From NCBI GenBank assembly GCA_029204225.1, contig CM055092.1, positions 71,117,472 to 71,181,471 on the forward strand: 64,000 nucleotides of DNA, in the 5' to 3' direction. The position numbers were made by a program, and so were the translations under genes. This DNA comes from Diphasiastrum complanatum (lineage: Eukaryota > Streptophyta > Lycopodiopsida > Lycopodiales > Lycopodiaceae). Under the pieces are notes generated by a model, which worked only from the letters and a program-made list of their open reading frames with translations, had not been told where the DNA came from and made no database searches. Shown piece by piece: positions 32,555 through 38,617 of this stretch (its first letter is position 1; every line of letters begins with the position of its first letter).

Positions 32555-35455
32555 TTTATTAATGTATTTTCCATGCCAAAAGGCATATAACTAATGAAGT
32601 ACATGTCAAGTATGTGATATCCATGGGAGCGCATAAAATGTCTAGATGTCAAGACTGTGCTGATGCTGTAGAAAGATGTCATGCGAGCCGCAACATGAGA
32701 AAGCACTGGAGCCTGTTGGCGTCGTCTATGAGCATGAGCATGAGCATGTGCATGTGTAGTAGTACGTCTCTGTGTGTGTGTAGAATGTCTGGTAATCCTG
32801 GAAGTGACGTGATGATGGGAAGTACATTGTCTCTGATCTCTATGAGCATGTAATCGGCTATCCTCGTCGTCGTCGTCAGCATCATCCGCAGGCACTATAT
32901 CACGCGATCTCCGTCTAGTAAAGATGGAAGTAATCAAACTCGGCCAGGAGAATCTCATGTGGAACAGAAGGCTTCGCTCGAATCAACCGAGCTAGCATGG
33001 TGGCCTGTAATCGTGAAAGACTGGCCTAGTATGAGGGGGGAGACCTGTACACCAGGCCTCTGCCGCATATAGAGCCGTAGGGGTGACAATGGTATCAAAG
33101 AGGCGGCACTTACTGCGAGCATATTGGATGGACTTCCGGAAACAAAATCGCTCTAGCTGAACAAGGGAGGCATGTCCCTTCCCCAATCGAGTGGTAGCAG
33201 CCAGTCTCATGCTAAACATAGGAACCGTGAAAAGGATCCCCAGGTATGTATAGGAAGGGACCACCTCTTAGAACCTGTTCATCAAAAGTAAGCGTTATGT
33301 GGTAGATTTTGTTGTTTCCAATAAGGTTTGGAAGCTGAAGTTGTTGATTAGCTGTTGAAAATCAATAGTACAAATTGCTGTTTAGCATCAAGAAAGACAA
33401 CAGGGTTCCTTTCTATAATTGGCAGTTATTGATCAGCCTTAGAAAATCAATATGAAGTCTTCTTAAGTGAAGTAGGTTCCTTCGAGGAAGATGGACGTAC
33501 ACTAGTTGGGAAGTTTGCATATGACATAGTGTTAGGATAAATAGATGTTATGATGAGATGCTTTCTAAGTTGGAAAGTTGTTTGGGGCAAGTGAATCTAT
33601 GTGAGAGATAGAGGCAGGAGATTCCATGGAAAAGATAGTGTCAAGTACTTTGTGTGAGAAAGTATTTGAGGGGTCAATTACTTTGTGTGAGGAAGTATTG
33701 TATACGTTTTATCTTTCTATTGAGGATGCTCTATTACTTCCCTTACTGGCCACTTCTGTTTTTTCTTTTGTTTCCTTCTCCAACATTAGCTCTTTCAACT
33801 CTGTTTGTATCTCTTCCATATCCTGTGCTGCAATGGCTAGTTGTGGATTCATTTGGGAAATTAGAGCCTTTTCATCAGTAGCACTTGTAGTTGCTCTTGC
33901 ATCTGCTTAAACTGTTTTGGTAAGCACATTGTGTTTGTGAATGAACAGTCAACATGTGGGTTGTCCTCTTGATGATCTTGCTTGATTCTGATATTTTCAT
34001 GTTTAATCCCTGCTGTTATGTCTCCCGTACTTCTTTTTAAGGCCCTAGTTATCCTTTCTTTCCTTTCTTACTGATCACTTCTGTTTTGTCTTTTGTTTCC
34101 TTCTCCACCGTCAGCTTCATCAAATCTGTTTGTATCTCTTCCATATCCTGCACTGCAATTGCTAGTTGTTGATTCATTTGGGAAATCAGAGCCTTTTGTT
34201 TAGTAGCACCTGTAGTTGCTCTTGCATGTCCTCAAACCGTCCTAGGAAAGCTTCCCATTTGCCCTTGAAAAATAATGGGCATTTCTTCTTGTATCTCCAT
34301 CTACCTGTCTTCTAGTCCCCAGATTTTCAATCCAACTGGTGTTTATAGTTGGGTAGCCTGGTGTCTTCAGTGACGAGTTCATTTGCTAATTGTTTTTTGG
34401 CGTGGAAAGTGGCTGCCTGACCTTTATGGGTGTTGTGATTAGAGATGAAAACAGTCCTGCCAAGGACTTTTTCCCTGTAGCCTTCTTATCTGCATGTTAA
34501 TCAGTTCTTTTCCTTGGTGCATTCAATAAAGAGAGCAGATCGTACGCCATACCTGAGAAACAAGGATGAGGCCTGAGATTCTCAAGTTGAGCAAAAACAC
34601 AAGAAAATCACAGTATAAATTATTATTGCAGAGAATGAGACAGTAAAGACATAGACGAGATTATGATTAGCTACAAGACGCACTTTTTTTTTGTCTTCTT
34701 ATTTCTCAGTAGAGAAATACAGCTATTTCTACCTGAGGTATAGTTACTTCTTCCTGGGAAAGATGGATTATGTGTATAATGAATAGTATTATTGAATATT
34801 CTGAATATTTATGTATCTTAATCCTAGTGAATACCAGAGAGATTATGTATGCAACTGCATGTAGGTTCTCCAGCTGCCAGCATGAAAGAATTTGAATCTT
34901 TTGACAGTTTGATTGTGATGACTACTTTTCCAGGATTTACTTAAAAAAATTCTAGTTTTGGACATTAAAAACCATGGGCAGTCTAAGGAACGTTACATTG
35001 ATTGGCCAAATGTGAACCTACTGTTTGCAGAAATTCTGTTCATGGATTTTCTGAAAACTCTGTTTAGTATCTTCCTGTAGCTGTTGTTGCTGAAGCTATC
35101 GCATCTCACCTTTGAGTCTGAAAGGAAAATATAGAGGTGTTTTGAAAGCCTACTGATGGTTGACTCACTATAAGAGTAATTGGTCTTATAATACTGATCT
35201 TGTGAGTTTCATCTTTCACTTAACCTATATTTTCCATACAAACGTCTAGAGCATGAGAGCTGAAATTACCTTAGCTCTTTTCTTTTATAACTATGTTTAT
35301 GTGCATAAACTTCTTATCTGTTTCAATCACACATTTTGCGTCTTCTGTTATTGTCAGGCTACAGCCACAGGCTAGATGAATATGCATCAGAAGAGGACAT
35401 TGTCGGTGGAGTGAAAGTACTTGCTCTGACTCTTGCAAGGCTATCCCTATCTTGA
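1430..35455 (+). CDS. UAH: Ureidoglycolate amidohydrolase (UAH), 10 exons, 5' end outside window
   Basis: UAH is a manganese-dependent M20-family amidohydrolase that hydrolyses ureidoglycolate to glyoxylate, CO2 and ammonia in the last step of plant purine (ureide) catabolism, in the endoplasmic reticulum. Exons: 1430-1504, 2048-2176, 2352-2438, 3002-3204, 3479-3581, 23142-23233, 29540-29602, 31277-31517, 32223-32263, 35358-35455. They total 1132 nt, about 377 codons, and every junction keeps phase without a stop. Metal and active-site motifs are present in order: GSHIDAIP, YDGVVG, TSEEPTRFG, ELHIEQGP, GNGGHAGAVLM and SRAYHDSLFMAR. The ending SHRLDEYAS...VKVLALTLARL fits UAH rather than allantoate amidohydrolase. 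The known Arabidopsis protein is about 476 residues, so about 100 N-terminal residues are missing. Introns 5, 6 and 9 are full of transposons, yet the exons look intact. Confidence 0.93.
2048..2176 (+). CDS. UAH: UAH exon with first metal ligands
   Basis: Acceptor cttgcag, donor gttggt. It encodes GSHIDAIPYAGKYDGVVGVL, holding the first His and the bridging Asp of the M20 di-metal site. Ends in phase AG, completed by T at 2352. Confidence 0.93.
2352..2438 (+). CDS. UAH: UAH exon with catalytic Glu pair
   Basis: Acceptor tttttgcag, donor gttttt. It encodes SGFKPRRSLEVIMFTSEEP then TRFGLGCLG; the EE pair is the general base plus metal ligand of M20 enzymes. Confidence 0.93.
3002..3204 (+). CDS. 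UAH: UAH exon ending at a probable GC donor
   Basis: Acceptor tttcgacag. Encodes the lid and linker region through ELHIEQGPTLEKE. No GT donor fits; the split AAG|GCAAGG at 3204/3205 gives a GC-AG intron and keeps phase with exon 3479-3581 (G|GC = Gly), restoring the conserved E-G-x-x-[IV]-G spacing. Confidence 0.85.
3479..3581 (+). CDS. UAH: UAH exon, start of dimerisation domain
   Basis: Acceptor ttttgcag, donor gtgtgg. Encodes IPVGIVTAIAAPASLKVEY and GNGGHAGAVLMPF. The AG left at the end is completed by A at 23142, on the far side of a 19.6-kb intron. Confidence 0.93.
3582..4147 (+). other. Unique part of UAH intron 5, left side
   Basis: AT-rich intron sequence, no gene seen. Ends with ATGCT (4143-4147), the left target-site duplication of the copia insertion. 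Confidence 0.6.
4148..4260 (+). repeat. Copia 5' LTR remnant
   Basis: First ~113 bp of the LTR, nearly identical to 8641-8753. Breaks off after cccacttgtgcta, where gypsy integrase-region sequence begins. Confidence 0.88.
4262..5888 (+). pseudogene. Chromovirus integrase with chromodomain, broken
   Basis: The zinc-binding part has the His pair around HSSPVGGH and the pair CPFC. The DDE core shows SMDFIIGLP, ILSDRDSKFT and GQSEVLNRILED. An in-frame TAG at 4966-4968 (after KFTSLF) replaces the Trp seen in the related copy near 15485. A frameshift moves the end into the frame from 5652, where FLVQWDGRSVEEATWEP is a chromodomain signature. Integrase inserts the cDNA into the host; the chromodomain is thought to steer chromoviruses to chromatin marks. 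Not functional here. Confidence 0.85.
5933..6383 (+). repeat. Chromovirus 3' LTR (AGTTATGG...ATAACT)
   Basis: Preceded by a purine run (cggggag). Starts AGTTATGGACTCG like the two LTRs of the 9894-16772 element. About 50 bp longer because the block around ttggccttgggccctat is partly duplicated. TATA-like ctataag near 6225. Confidence 0.8.
6384..8646 (+). pseudogene. Ty1-copia pol: integrase end, reverse transcriptase and RNase H
   Basis: Begins in integrase (AVFLLNRSPTKAVEGKTPEE). About 165 bp at 6510-6675 do not match the family and hold stops. Then SKKRIISRDVIFEED leads into RT. One frame runs from 6676 to 8646, broken by a single TAG at 7036-7038. The 7072-8646 part is 524 codons: CKWVYRTKYKSDGS, HQMDVTSAFLNG, catalytic LYVDDLVITG, RNase H with DSDWAGDRDDRKST and DSQSCIQLAKNPV. 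This is the longest clean retrotransposon frame near here, suggesting fairly recent insertion; element-wide deletions make it non-autonomous. Confidence 0.9.
8641..9030 (+). repeat. Copia 3' LTR
   Basis: Starts right after the polypurine tract tgaggggggg (8631-8640), ends TTTGACA at 9030, followed by ATGCT. The pol stop codon overlaps its first bases. Confidence 0.88.
9036..9893. other. UAH intron 5 sequence between insertions
   Basis: No coding content recognised. TGTTGGTGTAATTTCC near 9588 resembles an LTR terminus and might belong to the minus-strand copia that resumes beyond 16778, but this was not established. Confidence 0.4.
9894..10293 (+). repeat. Chromovirus 5' LTR
   Basis: 400 bp, AGTTATGG to GTAACT; by eye about 95% like the 3' LTR. 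TATATATA at about 10156-10163 is a likely promoter TATA box. Confidence 0.9.
10294..10305 (+). promoter_or_regulatory. Primer binding site, initiator tRNA-Met
   Basis: TGGTATCAGAGC lies directly after the LTR, complementary to the 3' end of plant initiator tRNA-Met, the usual plant LTR-retrotransposon primer. Confidence 0.93.
10377..10443 (+). repeat. 67-bp leader segment repeated near the protease (copy 1)
   Basis: Starts ccatgagggcactactcc and is repeated at 11817-11883 with one mismatch. Both copies can encode HEGTTPDDSDIYIRISDEP. A second short match follows each (attactggtcgtga). Confidence 0.9.
10781..11790 (+). pseudogene. Chromovirus gag with zinc knuckle
   Basis: Gag forms the virus-like particle and binds element RNA. 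Recognisable parts: an N-terminal helical stretch (MDDTISSLALRLDTVM), the capsid block AATWWRVYR...WLNRQRDTFRSLTQTG...YIDQFMELSYLF, then a Ser/Pro-rich spacer and the zinc knuckle CFRCKSPDHLARDC near 11740-11781. Stops near 11017 and after SSFRPHTC (11505), with frame changes, break it. Confidence 0.85.
11817..11883 (+). repeat. 67-bp segment copy 2, at the gag-protease junction
   Basis: One mismatch from 10377-10443. It lies just after the zinc knuckle and before the protease motif. Confidence 0.9.
11891..12175 (+). pseudogene. Chromovirus aspartic protease
   Basis: Active-site motif ALVDTGSTHSFIS, typical of the retropepsin-like protease that processes Gag-Pol. A TAG near 12076 interrupts it before the block YDLILAVDWFASVGAV. 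Confidence 0.82.
12179..13103 (+). pseudogene. Chromovirus reverse transcriptase, first part
   Basis: RT motifs from about 12490: GLIVPSHSPFGALVLLAGKK, RLCIDCRALNKLTIRNQYP, IDLRYGYHQIRMHP, LPSGVTNGLATF and catalytic VYFDDILIFS. A frameshift after SQSF (about 12960) puts the rest out of frame; HIRLD follows just before the hAT-type insertion at 13104. Confidence 0.88.
13104..14245. mobile_element. Non-autonomous hAT-type DNA transposon, 1,142 bp
   Basis: Inserted in the chromovirus RT. Flanks are GTCTGGAC (13096-13103) and GTCTAGAC (14246-14253), an 8-bp duplication with one mismatch, as made by hAT transposases. Ends CATTGTTGGGCGG and CCGCCCAACACTG form a 13-bp inverted repeat with one mismatch. 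The subterminal regions carry many CGGTTC / CCGCCGGTT units in both directions, a layout typical of hAT transposase binding sites. No transposase is encoded. A decayed relative is at about 37200-37792. Confidence 0.9.
14246..14850 (+). pseudogene. Chromovirus RT end and RNase H
   Basis: Continues with HNVQAIQDWPIPTDVHH. RNase H: FIVETNASNVGLGALL (the usual catalytic Asp is Asn), a TAG after LLR, HEKELLAIIYALKKWRHYL and DHKSLHYLFCQRDLS. RNase H removes RNA from the cDNA hybrid. Stops and the changed residue indicate loss of function. Confidence 0.87.
14851..16325 (+). pseudogene. Chromovirus integrase and chromodomain
   Basis: Integrase zinc part (DDHSSPVGGHFGF, CPFCLRNK), then CMLVVDRFSKQAHF, ILSDRDSKFTSIFW, GQSEVFNRILEDYLRH. 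About 15615-15690 differs completely from the sister copy (5094-5210), a local replacement. The C-terminus has RQIQFLVQWVG and VEEATWEPIDV of a chromodomain at about 16145-16230. Several stops and frameshifts. Confidence 0.87.
16377..16772 (+). repeat. Chromovirus 3' LTR
   Basis: 396 bp, AGTTATGG to GTAACT, followed by TGGAG. TATATATAA at about 16635-16643. Confidence 0.9.
17040..18491 (-). pseudogene. Copia reverse transcriptase and RNase H, frameshifted
   Basis: Minus strand. CKWVYRTKYKSNGS and HKARLVAKG (to 17920), then a frame change to QQMDVKSAFLNG and VYMEQPEGY. The catalytic YVDD is changed to SVDD (VVMSVDDS). Then KPISTPYDSGCKL, GSLIYLTTTRP and RNase H DWAGDAEDRRCTTGY. Dead enzyme. 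Confidence 0.87.
18579..19694 (-). pseudogene. Copia GAG-pre-integrase and integrase
   Basis: 371 codons open. Begins MLYVPGIKKNLLSVS; zinc block WHERYGHLNY and CEGCVLGK; catalytic core ELVHTDLCG, VIVDDYSRKTW, then LRSNKGGAYLS, where the family normally has Asp, and PQQNGVVERKNRS. Ends KKIIISRDVIFDEE. The open frame looks young, but the missing Asp argues against activity. Confidence 0.88.
19759..20298 (-). pseudogene. Copia gag C-terminus and protease start
   Basis: Minus strand. PFDELNAILLQEE, a Lys-rich stretch, the zinc knuckle CFICGKSGHYAKEC, an acidic linker, then WFIDSRASKHMT, where the usual protease Asp-Ser-Gly has Arg for Gly (DSR), likely inactivating. Confidence 0.85.
21322..21784 (+). 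repeat. Gypsy LTR followed by a primer site
   Basis: Proposed TGTTACGTCC...GGCGATCA, ends inferred from the TG...CA rule and the primer site six bases beyond. Confidence 0.6.
21791..21802 (+). promoter_or_regulatory. Primer binding site, initiator tRNA-Met
   Basis: TGGTATCAGAGC. Its presence downstream of pol-LTR sequence means pol-LTR-leader order, as left by LTR recombination between tandem elements. Confidence 0.85.
21803..22348 (+). other. Gypsy leader or intron, no gene
   Basis: The first part is probably the leader of the gypsy element whose primer site ends at 21802; the rest is unrecognised. Confidence 0.4.
22349..22385. repeat. (GA)n microsatellite
   Basis: About 18 GA units. Lies exactly at the 3' end of the minus-strand element that follows. 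Confidence 0.97.
22386..22760 (-). mobile_element. 3' end of a minus-strand non-LTR element
   Basis: The 55 bp next to the (GA)n tract match the equivalent position at 32551-32605 (gctttaNtaatgt, atgccaaaa, catataa, gtacat). The 32.5-kb copy continues into LINE RT sequence, so this is read as a shorter 5'-truncated relative. Confidence 0.6.
22900..22934. repeat. (AG)n microsatellite
   Basis: About 17 AG units, about 0.5 kb from the previous tract and 0.2 kb before the UAH exon. Confidence 0.97.
23142..23233 (+). CDS. UAH: UAH exon
   Basis: Acceptor tttgtttacag, donor gttctc. Encodes NDAGLAAAELALAVEEHVL and SLDTVGTT. Completes the Arg codon started at 3581. Confidence 0.92.
23234..24150 (+). 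other. UAH intron 6, left part
   Basis: No gene. Around 24030-24085 is a block (ataaggcc...ccattttaaa...gaaaatttcacgtc) with a diverged direct repeat at about 28365-28420 on the far side of the PLAC8 copy. Confidence 0.5.
24155..24400. repeat. CT-rich tract with GCGTGAAA units
   Basis: Runs of CT alternate with irregular copies of cgtgaaacgtg / gctacgcgtgaaac. Could be the 5' untranslated or promoter region of the PLAC8 copy downstream. Confidence 0.85.
25021..27173 (+). pseudogene. PLAC8-family membrane protein gene copy, broken by a solo LTR
   Basis: Plant PLAC8-family proteins are cysteine-rich membrane proteins of poorly defined role. Family blocks in order: WDLLKLYAWNLLKKPKNLVL, VVSGGLLFMVMVGMLN, LRKVYCKDETRKPHEWAH, then after the LTR VVLLLHLNCFSQYALWGLNW, RPAIGVAICLS, SPLGKDF, CVFGWNMDRLGFGN, FFVLNLAAVNI, WCCNEPNMTDCTQW, CSLCQEVRTAEYY. 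At least three hydrophobic segments are visible. No introns are seen, so a retrocopy is likely. Lesions: TGA at 25425-25427 where the family has Trp, the solo LTR at 25692-26153, and a +1 shift at about 26925-26940 before a 79-codon tail ending TAA at 27171-27173. N-terminal frames between 25021 and 25107 also disagree, so the start is uncertain. Confidence 0.85.
25692..26153. mobile_element. Solo LTR in the PLAC8 copy, 462 bp
   Basis: Begins TGTCAGAGGTGATA and ends TTTCTAACA; flanked by CTCAT on both sides (25687-25691, 26154-26158). The ends TGTCAGA and TCTAACA are near-inverted. No coding content. Removing it and one CTCAT rejoins the PLAC8 frame exactly (467 bp accounts for the frame difference). 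Confidence 0.88.
27174..28632 (+). other. UAH intron 6, right part
   Basis: No gene recognised. Contains a small tandem repeat at about 28105-28147 (gaggtgcttagcaRcatg twice) and the direct repeat at about 28365-28420 matching 24030-24085. Confidence 0.5.
28641..29261. mobile_element. Small hAT-type element with satellite-like core, 621 bp
   Basis: Exact 8-bp duplication ATTTATTG at 28633-28640 and 29262-29269. Ends CATAGAA and TTCTATG are inverted. Inside the ends are inverted ACGGTTC / GAACCGT units (for example CACGGTTCTGAGAAC and GTTCTCAGAACCGTG). The core, about 28790-29080, is an irregular array of (g)atttgacagat / gatgatacagat units. No coding capacity. Confidence 0.88.
29540..29602 (+). 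CDS. UAH: UAH exon
   Basis: Acceptor tgcttacag, donor gtgagt. Encodes VLELHPGAINSIPREAHLEI of the dimerisation domain. Confidence 0.93.
29603..31276 (+). other. UAH intron 7
   Basis: 1.67 kb, AT-rich, no gene or repeat recognised. Confidence 0.7.
31277..31517 (+). CDS. UAH: UAH exon with C-terminal catalytic His
   Basis: Acceptor accatttgtag, donor gtgaaa. Encodes DIRDIDEKRRDMVVEKV, NQDPPAHSGEEVV and SRAYHDSLFMA; the His completes the metal site. Confidence 0.94.
32223..32263 (+). CDS. UAH: UAH micro-exon, 41 nt
   Basis: Acceptor ctgcag, donor gttggt. Encodes ITPMAMIFVPCYR. Phases match both neighbours. Confidence 0.92.
32475..32551. repeat. (GA)n microsatellite, about 77 bp
   Basis: Perfect GA run immediately left of the minus-strand LINE, so on the element's strand it is a 3' (TC)n tail. 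Confidence 0.97.
32552..33270 (-). mobile_element. 5'-truncated LINE, minus strand
   Basis: The minus-strand frame 33264-32992 reads PSYTYLGILF, RLGKGHASLVQLERFC and FDTIVTPTALYAAEAW, the conserved C-terminal stretch of LINE reverse transcriptases. It continues into an untranslated end ending in (TC)n. Lies in UAH intron 9. Confidence 0.78.
33626..34260 (-). repeat. Duplicated gag-like coiled-coil segment
   Basis: About 180 bp at 33725-33905 recurs at about 34055-34240. On the minus strand both encode KALISQMNxQLAIA and QDMEEIQT, a heptad-like stretch ending in Glu/Lys-rich sequence. Probably the N-terminal part of a retrotransposon gag. Confidence 0.55.
34261..35357. other. UAH intron 9, right part
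   Basis: Possibly more decayed retroelement up to about 34700; no motif is firm. Nothing else seen. Confidence 0.5.
35358..35455 (+). CDS. UAH: UAH last exon
   Basis: Acceptor ttattgtcag. Encodes YSHRLDEYASEEDIVGGVKV then LALTLARLSLS and TGA at 35453-35455. Confidence 0.94.
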
Positions 35456-36944
35456 GTAATTGATGGAGGATAGTTTCTATTCACTTGTGACCTAAATCTA
35501 CAGGAACTGACAGTTAGGATAGACATCAAGAAAGCAATATGGCACTTTAATCTTGCCAATTTTCTCGATGCATTTGAAAAAAACAATCGAACAAGTGTGG
35601 CTATTATTGCTGGGTTATCTAATCTGTTCAGGAACTTAGAATGCCAACTATTCAGTGATGCACTTAGTCTCATGACATCTTGTAGCATTCACTTTTTTGA
35701 AAAAGTTTAGTAACAACATGCATTTGATGGGAGCAATCCTGTGCTAGTTGGATTGTGCGATGAGATTATTTGACCTTGGCACTTGCATGGACAAAACGTG
35801 TTTGTGTAGATGACGGGTTCAATATCAAAGGCAAATAACTTGTTTTTATACTAGTATAAAGCTCTCAACCACACATACTCTGCCTATTTTGAAACGTGAG
35901 CTTCTGGTTTTATATGCATAAAGAACACTTTGAATGACACAGTCTCTTGCGACGAGAAATAATTAATATCATATGTATTGATTTCTTGATTGTAGCAATA
36001 TAATTATCTCTCTCTATGATCGGCCTAACACACTTGGGCTCTATTAGCCTTGTTGGATCAACATACCACAAGTATACACCTGATGTTCATATGAGACAGA
36101 ACACATGATAGTTGGAAATGAGTTTATCTTGACAAATTCTATCTAATGGCTGTAGAAGTAGCCATTCAATGTTCACAATATAAGTAGGGCAGCTTACACT
36201 ACTTTCAACTTCTTCACTGTTACATCCTCACCATCTACTGAACTTTTATGGGTCAAGTACAAAAAATATTAGTCCAAAGATAACTATAAAATTTAGACAT
36301 TTCTTTATGACCACTGACTTAGTTCATTTGATTATATTTATTTGTGTTTCATTCTTGGCAATAACATGTTTCCACTTTTGTTTATTCCCATATCCATCAT
36401 CTGAGTGAACAATGATTGCGAATATTCTCACCATCTCTTACTGGTCAGCGAGCTGAGTAGCCCATGTTTGAGACTTTACCTAGTATTTAAGAATAATCTT
36501 GGGGTACTAGATAAACTTGTTATTAGAAGAGGCCTAGGGGTATAGTTTTTAAGGTCTAATTACGTAGTGTCTTCGACTCTCTTAGTCATGGCCTTCCCAA
36601 CAAGACCTTGTATAAGTGTGCCAAACCCAGTCAGCTCACAACCCAAAAATCGACGCAAAATTGAACTTCAATGATTCTGATATGTATAGGTTTTCATCGC
36701 TGAGTGCCTTGAAACGTAATTGATCCACTAGCTAGATTGTGAACATTGTTGGCTTTATAATAGTGTATTCCCATAGCTTCAATAAAAGATTCAACTATGA
36801 TGTTGAGACTAGATCCTCTATAAAAAATCATAGACTTTGTGGAAGTGCTTCATGCACAATCGGCAAAGCAACATGTTCTATGCCATTTTTCCAAATAATG
36901 TTGCGTTGTAGATCTTATTGAAATTCTAAGCACCATTTGTGTTA
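35456..36944. other. Downstream of UAH, no gene seen
   Basis: AT-rich, includes the UAH 3' untranslated region and probable polyadenylation region. No domain or repeat recognised. Confidence 0.6.
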
Positions 36945-36947
36945 TTA

Positions 36948-37068
36948 GGACCTTCGTCTAATGGTAAGGCTCACCATGACCCATAGATTTATTAACCCAC
37001 TTGTTTTTGCTTGCACCAAACCCCGCCCCCCCCCCCCCCCCCCCCCCCTCTCTCGCTCTCTCTCTCCA
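36948..37068 (+). repeat. SINE-like head, poly-C and CT tract
   Basis: CGTCTAATGGTAAGGCTC followed by tgacccatag resembles the tRNA-derived head of plant SINEs (A-box-like), but the B-box is degraded. An uninterrupted run of about 23 C (37026-37048) and a CT tract follow. Confidence 0.4.
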
Positions 37069-37199
37069 AAAAGTGAGGGCTTTGGCTTTCATACCAAAGC
37101 AGCTACGTGGCAATTTTTCTGTGTTTTTTGCATGTGGAAGAGTGACAGCAGTGGGTAGAGATCTTTTTTTGAAGCTGAATGTTTAAGGAAACAAAAAAC

Positions 37200-37792
37200 T
37201 TTAAACAATTCGGCCTACATCTATTCTGCACAAAAATTTCATCTTGTTTCACTCTCAAATGAAGAATTCCTTATCTAGAAATCACTCAAAATTTCTCATT
37301 GCACAAACCGTCAACATTCCCCCACATATATGCCCAATATTTTATCAAAAAATGCATATGGAAGTTGTGTAAAAAAGTCTAAGTGCACATTATTTGAACA
37401 TTTCTTTATCATTTACTCATAAAATTTCCAAACTCCCCAATGCCTATAAGGATTTAATTGTACACAAAAACCACACTTCAACTTTAAAAAAACACAGTTT
37501 AGCTCACATTTATTGTCCTCATTGATCAATTATTAGTTACTCTCTTGGAAGAAAATTTTAATTTTTCTAGATTCTCTATAGGGTCAGTTGTTACTCGGGT
37601 TGTACTCCCATCAAGAAGACGATCAATTTCTTAACCTCAATTTAGGGCTTAAAGGGACCCGACTGTTCTCAATAGTGGTTGGATGGTACAAAGGAGCATA
37701 CCCATTGGTTCTTGAAAAAAAGAATACCTGTCGGTTAGCGTCTCTAGAACCAAGATTAGAATCGAAGAAAAACTAATACACGACCAACAATG
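37200..37792. mobile_element. Decayed relative of the 13104-14245 hAT-type element
   Basis: Shares blocks in order: ttcccccacat/tatcaaaaaa.../tgtaaaaaa, ctcggGttgtac, ctcaatttagggcttaaagggacccga, gttcttgaaaaa and the terminus CAACAATG. The left terminus is not recognisable. GTTGTAAC after 37792 may be one half of a lost target duplication. Confidence 0.75.
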
Positions 37793-38617
37793 GTTGTAAC
37801 CATAATGCAAGTGATGGAAAGAGTAACCTTGCTCGAGAATTTCCATTTTGAATGCCTTTTTTAAACTCTCTGATATTCGTCTCTTCAAGAAGTCAAGCTA
37901 TTGTCTAGTTGGTTGTGGAGAGTGTACAGCCTGATGGCTTCCGTTGAGGTAGCTATGAAGCTCTCTAATCTATGGTAGCCATGCACATAGATTTCAAGTC
38001 GTGTTTTTATTATTGTGGAAGCTATTTTTTAATCATTTGATTCTAGAGTGCCAATCAATCAAGAATGGATTTGTCAAGTGTTGCAATTACAACCATGGGG
38101 CAATGTGCAATTATTTCAATATTTCACCACAAAAGAGCCACTCAGCTAGTTATCATAAGAAAACCACTTCGAATTGCAATATTGAGTTTTTGAAGTATCT
38201 ATTGGTTGCTTTCAACATTCGTTGAAGAAGTCATTTGGTAAAGGTCACATTCAACTAGATTTGCAACAAAATCCCTAAACTAGCCCATGTAAAAAACCCT
38301 TCCTTTGAATATCTTAGCTGAAGTAAGCCAACCTTATGCTTGAAATCAATCATCATCTCTTCCATGTTAGTCTCTGGTGTTGCAGAAACCAATTTACTGA
38401 ATTCCATTATTGCAGTCATGGAGAAGCCTCATGCTAAGATAGTGCTTCATGATTGTTTGCTAGGATCAATTAGGTAGGGCATCGTCAGCTTATAGCCAGT
38501 TGCTACACTTATATTGGTTGAACTTGCTAGAGTGTTAAATGTACTATTTTTATATTTGCTTGTTTTTGGAATATGAGGAAACATTGTATACATTTTCAAA
38601 CCAAGGAGACAACTCCT
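37793..38617. other. Unassigned sequence
   Basis: No gene. CTCCT at 38613-38617 precedes the proposed copia LTR. Confidence 0.5.

Noticed and set aside
32410-32958. Serine-leucine repeat protein on the minus strand
   Set aside because: The repeat is translation of the (TC)n microsatellite; the rest is LINE 3' end.
1430-35455. Allantoate amidohydrolase instead of UAH
   Set aside because: Both are M20 enzymes, but the exon motifs (VGVLGAIEAI, SRAYHDSLFMA, the SH...EY...VKVLALTLA ending) fit UAH better. Final proof needs a phylogeny.
36948-37020. Functional tRNA gene
   Set aside because: Only the D-arm-like part is recognisable; no T-arm consensus or acceptor stem pairing. SINE remnant is the more likely reading.
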